Positions 1 to 7,317 of a stretch of DNA of 64,000 nucleotides are shown here, in pieces; position 1 is the first letter of the stretch, and each line of letters starts with the position of its first letter. Origin of the DNA: an uncultured Clostridia bacterium (GTDB taxonomy: Bacteria > Bacillota > Clostridia > Christensenellales > Borkfalkiaceae); contig CANQMN010000004.1 in the NCBI GenBank assembly GCA_947624965.1, forward strand, positions 1 to 64,000. Reading direction: 5' to 3'. The notes under the pieces were generated by a model, which was given only the letters and a program-made list of their open reading frames with translations, searched no databases and had not been told where the DNA came from. Position numbers and translations under genes: made by a program.

Positions 1-412
1 GCGCACGGCGGAAGTGAATTCCGCCTAACGCAAGGGGGTTTGAGGGATCCGCAAAATTCTTTCTTATCGGAGCCCCCTGCGGGGAGCATTCTGCGGGCAA
101 AGAATTTTCGTGAGGGGTCTGCTGTCAACATCTCACTTTCCTTTCGCCCGCCCGCCGCCTTGTCCTCAAAGACAACAAGCGCATGAATGCGCAAATTGGG
201 TCGCGCACGGCGGAAGTGAATTCCGCCTAACGCAAGGGGGTTTGAGGGATCCGCAAAATTCTTTCTTATCGGAGCCCCCCCCCTGCGGGGAGCATTCTGC
301 GGGCAAAGAATTTTCGTGAGGGGTCTGCTGTCAACATCCCACTGCCTTTTCGCCCGCCCGCCGCTTTGCCCTCAAAGACAACAAGCGCATGAATGCGCAA
401 ATTGGGTCGCGC
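1..412. repeat. Two tandem direct copies of a ~202-207 bp unit downstream of grpE
   Basis: 'gcgcacggcggaagtgaattccgcctaacgcaagggggtttgagggatccgcaaaattcttt...' at 1 recurs at 203; the shared end 'gcgcatgaatgcgcaaattgggtcgcgca' occurs at ~179 and ~385. Each unit holds inverted repeats (GCGGAA/TTCCGC, AAAATTCTTT/AAAGAATTTT, CCCC/GGGG). Confidence 0.9.
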
Positions 413-462
413 AGCGCAAAAACAGTTTTGCTCGCGCACACTATTTGGAAACTTTCGCCTGC

Positions 463-1032
463 TTACTTCACAACGACGACCTGCGCAAAGCGCAACACTT
501 TGCCGTTCTGCTCGTATCCTTTGAGATACACTTCGCGCACGATACCGCTCTCTTCGCCCTCCGCGGGGTCCACCGCCATCACGGCCTCGCACTTCTCCGC
601 GTCGAAGGGCTCGCCGAGCGGACAGATCTCCGAGATGTGCTCCGCTTCGAGCAACTTCTCGAATGCGGCGATAACGAGTTCGACGCCGCGCTTCGTTCCT
701 TCATCCTTACAGCTTTGCAGCGCGCGCCCGAGGTTATCCGCAATGGGAAACAGCCCTTTTACGACGTCCGCCCTGCCCTCCGCATACTTTTGCGAAGCGA
801 CCGACGCCGTGCGCTTGCGGTAATTTTCGTACTCCGCGGAGACCGAATACCACTTGCGCTTGAAGTCCTCCGCGTTCGCGTTCGCCTGTTCGAGTTCCGC
901 TTTGAGTTTTTCCTCCGCGCTCTCCTCGGGGACGGGCTCCGACGCGCACGCTTCGGCTTGTTTGCTCTCTTCCTCTTCGGAAACCGTCTTTTTCTTTTTG
1001 TCCACGTTTTTTTCCGCCGTTTCGGTTTTCAT
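463..1032 (-). CDS. grpE: Nucleotide exchange factor GrpE
   Basis: 189 aa; acidic N-terminus then 'EDFKRKWYSVSAEYENYRKRTASVASQKYAEGRADVVKGLFPIADNLGRAL', typical GrpE. Confidence 0.95.
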   Translation of the reverse strand: MKTETAEKNVDKKKKTVSEEEESKQAEACASEPVPEESAEEKLKAELEQANANAEDFKRKWYSVSAEYENYRKRTASVASQKYAEGRADVVKGLFPIADNLGRALQSCKDEGTKRGVELVIAAFEKLLEAEHISEICPLGEPFDAEKCEAVMAVDPAEGEESGIVREVYLKGYEQNGKVLRFAQVVVVK

Positions 1033-1121
1033 TCATCTTTAATATAAGGTAAATCGCCGCGCGTTAAACGGTTTTTCGGAAAAATTTCCCTTTTTTTGCG
1101 AAAAAACTTTTCCGCGCGCCC

Positions 1122-1150
1122 TTTACAATCGGGGAAAATTGTATTAAAAT
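1122..1150 (+). promoter_or_regulatory. Predicted sigma-A promoter TTTACA-N17-TAAAAT
   Basis: Motif directly upstream of the 1181 CDS, followed by an AAGGAGG Shine-Dalgarno. Confidence 0.5.
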
Positions 1151-1180
1151 AAAAAAAGACCCGCAAAAGGAGGGCGCACC

Positions 1181-1813
1181 ATGGAAACGAGAGCTTTCGA
1201 TCTCTTTGCAAAACGCAACCGCAGCGTGAGTATCCGCGTGATCCCCGGACACTTCGCGACCCAACACTCCCATGTGAATTACTGCGTCGATATGACCCGC
1301 GTAAAGACGGAGATGGTCGCCGCGCGCTCCGCGGCGCGTCTGTTCGCGGAGAGCTTTTCCAACGTCGCCGTGGATACCATCATTACGCTCGAACGCACCA
1401 AGATGGTGGGCGGCTTCATCGCCGCGGAATTCGCTTCCTCGACGGGGCTGAATATGAACCAGGACATCGCGGTCATCTCCCCCGAGATCACCGCGGACGA
1501 AAAATTAATTTTACGGGACAACCTCATCCCCTATGTGAAGAACCGCCGCGTGCTCCTTCTCGTCGCCACGGCGACGACGGGGCTCACCGCCGTCAATGCG
1601 ATCCGCGGGATCCGCTACTACGGGGGGGACCCCGTTGGCGTCGCGACGGTGTTCGGCGGCAAGTTCGAGATCCCCGGCATCCCCGTTGTGCGGCTCGTCG
1701 GCGTGGAGGACTTGACGGACTACCAGTCGTACCGCCTCGGTGAGTGCCCGCTCTGCAAGGAGGGCGTAAAAATCGACGCGCTCATCAATTCGTACGGTTA
1801 CAGCAAGATGTAA
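1181..1813 (+). CDS. Orotate phosphoribosyltransferase-like protein
   Basis: 210 aa; 'RRVLLLVATATTGLTAVNAIRGIRYYGGDPVGVATVF' resembles a PRPP-binding loop; PyrE-like layout. Confidence 0.7.
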   Translation: METRAFDLFAKRNRSVSIRVIPGHFATQHSHVNYCVDMTRVKTEMVAARSAARLFAESFSNVAVDTIITLERTKMVGGFIAAEFASSTGLNMNQDIAVISPEITADEKLILRDNLIPYVKNRRVLLLVATATTGLTAVNAIRGIRYYGGDPVGVATVFGGKFEIPGIPVVRLVGVEDLTDYQSYRLGECPLCKEGVKIDALINSYGYSKM

Positions 1814-1824
1814 GGAAAGAGCAA

Positions 1825-1862
1825 CGCGCCCGCGGCGAACGCCGCGGGCGCGTAATATTTTT
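1825..1862 (+). terminator. Intrinsic terminator
   Basis: CGCGCCCGCGGC-gaac-GCCGCGGGCGCG followed by taatattttt. Confidence 0.8.
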
Positions 1863-1919
1863 AAGGTTATCCACCCGCACAACGGGTGGTATTTTTTTTG
1901 GATGCTTCGGCAGATACGA

Positions 1920-2330
1920 ACAGCGCGGGAGAGTGAAAAACCACTCCCCCCACCCTACCCTCCCCCCTCGCACTGCGAGGGGGGAGGTAAAATAGAGACA
2001 ACGCGAGGGAAGTTAAAACTACACAAGAGAGCTAAAAAAGAAGAAATCGAGCAGATGAAAAGGTGAAATAAAAACAGGAGGAAAGACAACGCGAGGAGGC
2101 GGGAAGAATAACCAACTCACCTCCCCCTTTTAAGGGGGAGGGTTGGGTAGGGGTTAACGGAAGGGACGAAAACGTGGGGAAGAAGCCGCTCCCCCTACCC
2201 TACCCTCCCCCCTCGCTTTGCGAGGGGGGAGGTAAAATAAAGACAACGCGAGAAAACAGGGAGAATAACCAACTCACCTCCCCCTTTTTAAGGGGGAGGG
2301 TTGGGTGGGGGTTGACGGGAAGGAAGCAGA
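1920..2330. repeat. Array of G/C-rich hairpin repeats (4 copies)
   Basis: 'ccccaccctaccctcccccctcgcactgcgaggggggagg', 'cctcccccttttaagggggagggttgggtaggggtt' and two further copies. Confidence 0.9.
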
Positions 2331-2434
2331 ACGGGATCGCTGTGCGCGGCGGTACGCAAAAAAATGTCACCCGAAAGCCGAAAAGACGAATTTTCGCGTT
2401 ACAATAGGTTTGCGGCGGGAAAAGAGGCGATGTT

Positions 2435-2968
2435 ATGACGTTTTTACAATTCCTCTGCGCGCTTCGCCGGTACAAGGTGGACGTGCTGCTTCTCGCGCCT
2501 GCTGTGAGCTTGCTCACGGCGCTTCTCAAAAAGACGGCGCCCGAAAAGATCCCCAAAAAAGTTTTTGTGTTCGCGCCCTTCCTCATCGGGACGTTGGCGT
2601 TCGCGATCTATCGCATGATCGCGACCGCGAGCGTCTCCCCGCTCACGGAGACGTTCGGCGAGACGGCGGAGGGCGGACTCTCCTGCGGCAGTGCGGCGAC
2701 CATCCTCTATGTCGCCTACGAACAGTTTCTCCGCAGGAAGAAGAGCTCGCCCGTCGCGCCCTTCCTCGAAGGCGTCGTGCCCGAAGCGGAACGGCAACGG
2801 GTCGCGGAAGAACTTTTTGCGGGAGCGGCGGCGCGCGATAAAGACGCGCTTTACGGGTTTCTTCTCGAAACGCTGAAAAAGAGCGCGCTCCCCGCGTGCA
2901 CGGAGGAGGAACTCGCCGCCTGCGCGAAGGCGGTGGAACTCTTTCTCCTCTCCCTGCAAAAAGAATAG
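2435..2968 (+). CDS. Hypothetical membrane-associated protein
   Basis: 177-aa ORF with N-terminal hydrophobic segments; no family recognised. Confidence 0.6.
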   Translation: MTFLQFLCALRRYKVDVLLLAPAVSLLTALLKKTAPEKIPKKVFVFAPFLIGTLAFAIYRMIATASVSPLTETFGETAEGGLSCGSAATILYVAYEQFLRRKKSSPVAPFLEGVVPEAERQRVAEELFAGAAARDKDALYGFLLETLKKSALPACTEEELAACAKAVELFLLSLQKE

Positions 2969-3010
2969 CCGTCTTTTCCCCCTCCGCGGCGCGGAGGGGG
3001 TTTTCCGTTT

Positions 3011-3040
3011 TGTATAAAATTATTTCAGTTCTTCATACTT
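3011..3040 (+). promoter_or_regulatory. Predicted sigma-G-type promoter TGTATA-N17-CATACTT
   Basis: Close to the forespore consensus; immediately upstream of gerA. Confidence 0.5.
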
Positions 3041-3045
3041 TTTTT

Positions 3046-4476
3046 ATGAAAAACGTTACGGGCAATTTGCAACGCGATCTCGAAGCCCTCAAACGCATTC
3101 TCCCCGCGGAGGATATCCTCACATTCTCCTTCGCTTCGGAAGAGATCGATTTCGCGTGCGTATTTGCCGATCCCATTACGGATAAAGAGTTGTTGGGGGA
3201 ACAGGTCGTCCGCCCCCTTCTCCGCTATACGGGGGAGCGGAAGGCGGAAGCCGTGAAGAAAAAGCTCACTTCCCCCGAAGTCAAGACGGAAAGATCTCTC
3301 CAAACGCTCGCGGAAGAGGTGCTCGCGGGAAATCCCGTGCTCCTGTGGGAGGGCGCGGACGAGGGCATCGTCGCCGGCACGAAGAAGGTGTTCATCCGCG
3401 CGATCGCGGAGCCCTCGATGGACGTTGCGGTAAAGGGACCGCGGGAGGGATTCATCGAGGACGTGAAGGTGAACACGTCCCTCGTGCGCAGGCGGCTGAA
3501 AACGCCCGAACTGCGCATCGAGATGATGAAGCTCGGCAGACGGTCGGATACGTTTGTCGCCGTCTGCTATCTCGAAGGCACTTCCGTGAAAAAGACGGTG
3601 GAGGACGTGAAGAAAAAGTTGAGTGCCATCGACATCGACGTCATTCCCGACAGCTCCTATCTCACGCACTTTCTCTCCTCCCGCCCCTTCTCCCTTCTCA
3701 AACAGGTGGGGACGACGGAAAAGCCCGATATCTTCTGCGCGAAGATCGCCGAGGGAAGGGTGGGACTCATCGTGGACGGTTCCCCCATCGCGCTCACCGT
3801 TCCGTACCTGCTCGTGGAGGACTTCCAGTCGGCGGAGGACTACTTCGTGCCGCCGTACCGCGCGACGTTCACCCGTCTTTTGCGCCTTTTTGCGCTCATC
3901 GTCGCGGTGTATCTGCCCGCCTTCTATGTGGCGGCGCAGCTGTTCAAACTGCAACTGTTCCCCGTGCGCCTGCTCCTCACGATCGCGGGGAGCATCCGCG
4001 ATATCCCCCTCTCCCCGTCCCTCGAAATGCTGCTCGTTCTGCTCGTCCTCGAAGTTCTGAACGAGGCGAGCATCCGCATGCCCAAATACGTGGGAATGGC
4101 GCTCTCCGTCGTGGGCGCGCTCGTTTTGGGCGAGACGGCGGTCTCCGCGGGGTTCGTCTCCACGCCCGCCATCATCATTATCGCGTTTTCGGGGATCGGG
4201 CTGTACGCCGTGCCCAACCTCATCGAGCAGACGAGCGTCCTGCGCCTCGTCATGCTCCTCGTCGCGGGAAGCGTGGGAACGTACGGCATCATCCTCGTCA
4301 CCGCGTTTCTTCTGCTGTATCTTGCGACGGCGGAGAACTTCGGCGCGCCCGTGCTCGCGCCCTTCGCCCCCATGTTGGGGAGAGATCTGCGCGATTCCCT
4401 CGTGAAATACAACCTCGGCTCCCTTCCCATGCGCCCCAAGACGTTGAAGAGCCCCAACCGCAGGAGGCTGAAATGA
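3046..4476 (+). CDS. gerA: Spore germination protein, GerA/SpoVAF family
   Basis: 476 aa; 'LTSPEVKTERSLQTLAEEVLAGNPVLL', 'EPSMDVAVKGPREGFIEDVKVNTSLVRRRLKTPELRIE' and C-terminal TM block are GerA hallmarks. Confidence 0.95.
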   Translation: MKNVTGNLQRDLEALKRILPAEDILTFSFASEEIDFACVFADPITDKELLGEQVVRPLLRYTGERKAEAVKKKLTSPEVKTERSLQTLAEEVLAGNPVLLWEGADEGIVAGTKKVFIRAIAEPSMDVAVKGPREGFIEDVKVNTSLVRRRLKTPELRIEMMKLGRRSDTFVAVCYLEGTSVKKTVEDVKKKLSAIDIDVIPDSSYLTHFLSSRPFSLLKQVGTTEKPDIFCAKIAEGRVGLIVDGSPIALTVPYLLVEDFQSAEDYFVPPYRATFTRLLRLFALIVAVYLPAFYVAAQLFKLQLFPVRLLLTIAGSIRDIPLSPSLEMLLVLLVLEVLNEASIRMPKYVGMALSVVGALVLGETAVSAGFVSTPAIIIIAFSGIGLYAVPNLIEQTSVLRLVMLLVAGSVGTYGIILVTAFLLLYLATAENFGAPVLAPFAPMLGRDLRDSLVKYNLGSLPMRPKTLKSPNRRRLK

Positions 4477-5546
4477 AAAAAATATCCCCCCGTCAACTGT
4501 TTTTCTTCCTCGCCTGCATCGCGCCCGTGGGGAAGCTCGTGCTCATGCCTTCCCGCCTCGTCGTAGAGGCGAAGAACGATCTGCTCTTCCCCGCGCTCGT
4601 CGGATTCGCCGTGCAGACGGGCGTCGTATTTTGCGTACTGCTCCTCGCCAAGCGCGGCGAGAGCTTTGCGGACATGCTCGCCGCCACATTCGGAAAGATT
4701 GCGGCGAAGGTCCTCCTCTGCGTCTTTGCGGCGTTTCTGCTCTTTGCGGCGTTTCTTCCCCTGCTCGAACAGAAACTGTTCGTGCAGAGCGCGTTCTACG
4801 ATACGCTGCCTTCCGTTGTTACCTTCGCGCCCTTCTTCCTCTTTTCCGCCTATCTGTGCGCCAAGCCGCTCGGCTCTCTCGGACGGATATGGGATATCCT
4901 CGCGCCCGTCTCCATCGTCGGATTCGCGGGCATCATGCTCCTCTCGGTGGGGAGCGCGGACTACGGCGCGCTCCTGCCCGCGGGCGCGGCGGGCGCGGGC
5001 GGATTTTGGCGGGGGCTCGCGGCGGCGGCGAGCTGGTTCTTCGACGGCGCCCTCCTTCTCCCCTTCCTCGGCAAGATCGATTACCGCCGCGGAACGGCGT
5101 GGAAGGGCGCGCTCGCATACGCCGCGGGCGGGGTCGCCGTCCTCTTTTTCCTCGCTACGTTCTACGGCGTATTCGCCGAGATCGCGCTCAACCAGCCCTT
5201 TGCCTTTACCAAGACGTCCAAATATTTCTCCGGCATCACCGTGCTGGGGCGGATCGATTACCTCTTCTCGTATGCGCTCGCGCTCGTGATGGCGTTCTTC
5301 GTCGCCCTTCCCGTGCAGGCGTGCGTGGACTGCGTGAAGCAGGCGTTCGGCGCGCCGAAATATCTGCCCGCCGCCCTCTCCGTCCTCTTGAACCTCGGAC
5401 TGTTCTTTCTCGCGCTCGGGCTGGACTATCGGTTCGTCGAGATCATGCAGGTGTTTGCGCAGACGCTCTTCTGGATCTTCCCCGTTTTCTGCGTCGCCGT
5501 GCCCCTGCTCTGTCTGCTGTTAAGGAGGAGCCATGCGTCTCAATAA
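4473..5546 (+). CDS. gerB: Spore germination permease, GerAB/GerKB family
   Basis: Start ATGA overlaps gerA stop; 'MKKISPRQLFFFLACIAPVGKLVLMPSRL', polytopic. Confidence 0.9.
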   Translation: MKKISPRQLFFFLACIAPVGKLVLMPSRLVVEAKNDLLFPALVGFAVQTGVVFCVLLLAKRGESFADMLAATFGKIAAKVLLCVFAAFLLFAAFLPLLEQKLFVQSAFYDTLPSVVTFAPFFLFSAYLCAKPLGSLGRIWDILAPVSIVGFAGIMLLSVGSADYGALLPAGAAGAGGFWRGLAAAASWFFDGALLLPFLGKIDYRRGTAWKGALAYAAGGVAVLFFLATFYGVFAEIALNQPFAFTKTSKYFSGITVLGRIDYLFSYALALVMAFFVALPVQACVDCVKQAFGAPKYLPAALSVLLNLGLFFLALGLDYRFVEIMQVFAQTLFWIFPVFCVAVPLLCLLLRRSHASQ

Positions 5547-6711
5547 ATTTCTGAAAACGGTGCCGATGAAACTCTATGCCATCCTCGCCGCGATCGTGCT
5601 CCTCGCCTTCTTCTCCAACGATTTCGGGCTCGTGGACATCCAAAAGACGGCGATCATCCTCGCCGTGGGCATCGATAAGACGGAACAGGGGGTCGCGCTC
5701 ACGTCGCAGATCGCCGTGCCGAAGGGGAGCGACCGCACGACGGGCGGGACGTCCAGCGTGGAGATCCGCACGGAGAACGCCACCGTCTCCGACTGCATCT
5801 CCGATCTGCAAGCCCGCACGGGCTGGGTCCCCAAGCTCGTGTTCTGCAACCTCATCCTGCTCGGCGAAGAGGCGGCGCACGAGGACGTGGCGGAATACCT
5901 CAACTACTTTCTCCGCAACGAATATATGTCCGATTCCTGCCTGCTCGCCGTGTGCGAGGGGACGGCGGAGGAGGCGATCTCCTCGCAGAGCGCGCTGGAC
6001 GACGCTTCCTCGCTCGCCATCACCAAGCTGTTCTCCGATTCCTCCGAAAAATCGGGCACGGTGATGAAGAACACGCTCAAAGATTTTTCCATCGGCTATT
6101 ACGGCGTCTCGCAGAGCTCCTATCTCCCCTTTATCCGCACCTATGTGCAGGAGGGCGCACAGGGGGCGCAACAGAGCGGCGGGAGCGGAGGCGGCGGACA
6201 GGGCGAAGAGCAAAAGATATACGGCGCGGAGGAGACGGCGATCTTCTCGGCGGGCAGAATGGTCGCGCTCCTTCCCAAAGAGCAGACGCTCGCGTTCAGC
6301 ATGCTGAAAGGAAACGTCTATGCGGGGACGTTCAACACCGAGGAAAAGGGCGAGATCGTAACGCTCACCGTGCTCAAAGACGAGGGGAACGTCTCCCTCT
6401 CCATGGACGGCGCGCCGCAGGCGAAGCTGTCGCTCGACGTGCAGGTGCGCCTTTGCTGCCGCGGATCCGCCGCGCCCATCGAGGACGTCTCCACCGACCG
6501 CGTGCCCGACGAAGCGCTGAAAAATGCGGAAGAGACGCTCCGCGGTTACGTTGCGGATCTGTTTGAGAATTGCAAAAAAAGCGGGTGCGACCTGTTTGAA
6601 TTCAAGCGGATGCTGTACCGCTCCTCCCTCCGCAAATACGCGGAATGGAAGGATACCCTCCTCGCCTCGCTGACGGCGGCGGTGGAGACGCGCGTGACCT
6701 CGCTCAAATAG
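5533..6711 (+). CDS. gerC: Ger(x)C-family spore germination protein
   Basis: 392 aa; 'GLVDIQKTAIILAVGIDKTEQGVALTSQIAVP...' and third position of a gerABC operon. Confidence 0.88.
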   Translation: MRLNKFLKTVPMKLYAILAAIVLLAFFSNDFGLVDIQKTAIILAVGIDKTEQGVALTSQIAVPKGSDRTTGGTSSVEIRTENATVSDCISDLQARTGWVPKLVFCNLILLGEEAAHEDVAEYLNYFLRNEYMSDSCLLAVCEGTAEEAISSQSALDDASSLAITKLFSDSSEKSGTVMKNTLKDFSIGYYGVSQSSYLPFIRTYVQEGAQGAQQSGGSGGGGQGEEQKIYGAEETAIFSAGRMVALLPKEQTLAFSMLKGNVYAGTFNTEEKGEIVTLTVLKDEGNVSLSMDGAPQAKLSLDVQVRLCCRGSAAPIEDVSTDRVPDEALKNAEETLRGYVADLFENCKKSGCDLFEFKRMLYRSSLRKYAEWKDTLLASLTAAVETRVTSLK

Positions 6712-6749
6712 CCGCAAAAATTTTTTCCGAAAAATTTTTCCGAAAACTA

Positions 6750-6777
6750 TTGACAGACTGATTTTCCATGCTATAAT
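6750..6777 (+). promoter_or_regulatory. Sigma-A promoter TTGACA-N16-TATAAT
   Basis: Consensus hexamers at 6750-6755 and 6772-6777 in a gene-free region. Confidence 0.8.
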
Positions 6778-6968
6778 AAAGGTACAAAAGGAAAATAACT
6801 TACAGAAATTGTTATTTTCAAACAGGACGGAGACTCCGATGCACAGGTAAATTGATCCGGATAACGGGCAACAAAGTGAGAACGCGGACGGGAAAGTTCG
6901 CCATCGCAGGGAGGCAGGCAGAGGAAGAGACGTCTCCGCAAAAAAATCATATCGGGAGGTACGACGGT

Positions 6969-7004
6969 ATGAAAAAAATTCTTCGGGGCAGAAAGATCTC
7001 GTAG
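6969..7004 (+). CDS. Micro-ORF MKKILRGRKIS (possibly the end of a 50-codon TTG-start ORF from 6852)
   Basis: SD GGGAGGT at 6954-6960, 8 nt before ATG. Confidence 0.3.
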   Translation: MKKILRGRKIS

Positions 7005-7019
7005 AAGGAGGACAGTCCA

Positions 7020-7052
7020 ATGTACTATGATATGATAGGGGCGGAAAGATAA
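7020..7052 (+). CDS. Micro-ORF MYYDMIGAER
   Basis: SD AAGGAGG at 7005-7011 directly after the previous stop, 8 nt before ATG. Confidence 0.3.
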   Translation: MYYDMIGAER

Positions 7053-7165
7053 GTCGACCGAAACATCGCGCGGACGCAGGAAGCGCCGCAATGGGAGTAA
7101 CCCGCAAAAGGTCGAGAAGAGCCGAGGAAGGCTCCGCCCGACACAACAGAATAATGAAGATAGAT

Positions 7166-7197
7166 CCCCCGTGCGGTGGCGCGGGGGAGTTATTTTT
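7166..7197 (+). terminator. Intrinsic terminator
   Basis: CCCCCGTGC-ggtg-GCGCGGGGG then agttatttttc; a second CCGCCC/GGGCGG-TTTTTT hairpin follows at ~7200-7229. Confidence 0.8.
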
Positions 7198-7234
7198 CTC
7201 CGCCCTCCCCGCCGGACGGGCGGTTTTTTCGTTC

Positions 7235-7289
7235 TTCGACAAACAAAGACGCATTCCCCGCACGTTTTCCGCGGCGGATCTCCTATAAT
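7235..7289 (+). promoter_or_regulatory. Perfect Spo0A box (TTCGACA, 7235-7241) upstream of a TATAAT -10 (7284-7289)
   Basis: Exact 0A-box heptamer; poor -35; precedes spoIIE. Confidence 0.45.
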
Positions 7290-7317
7290 TTTCGCAAACC
7301 GTAAGGAGAACTCGTGC

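Larger units (their letters stand above)
6784..7197 (+). ncRNA. Candidate structured / small-peptide transcript upstream of spoIIE
   Basis: Starts at a consensus promoter, ends at a strong terminator; helices GAAAATAAC/GTTATTTTC (6791-6819), GCGG.CGC/GCG.CCGC (7070-7089), GAGCC/GGCTC (7119-7134), long-range TCGACC/GGTCGA (7054/7110); contains micro-ORFs. Confidence 0.5.

Noticed and set aside
316-1047. 243-aa plus-strand ORF covering grpE
   Set aside because: Low-complexity antisense of GrpE and repeat sequence.
1920-2330. Arrays of regularly recurring hairpins resembling CRISPR
   Set aside because: Repeats vary in orientation and tip sequence, spacers are themselves related and of irregular length, and no cas gene is present in the window.
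7091-7288. 65-aa ORF overlapping the two terminators before spoIIE
   Set aside because: Runs through both terminator hairpins, has a weak SD and a shadow-like composition.
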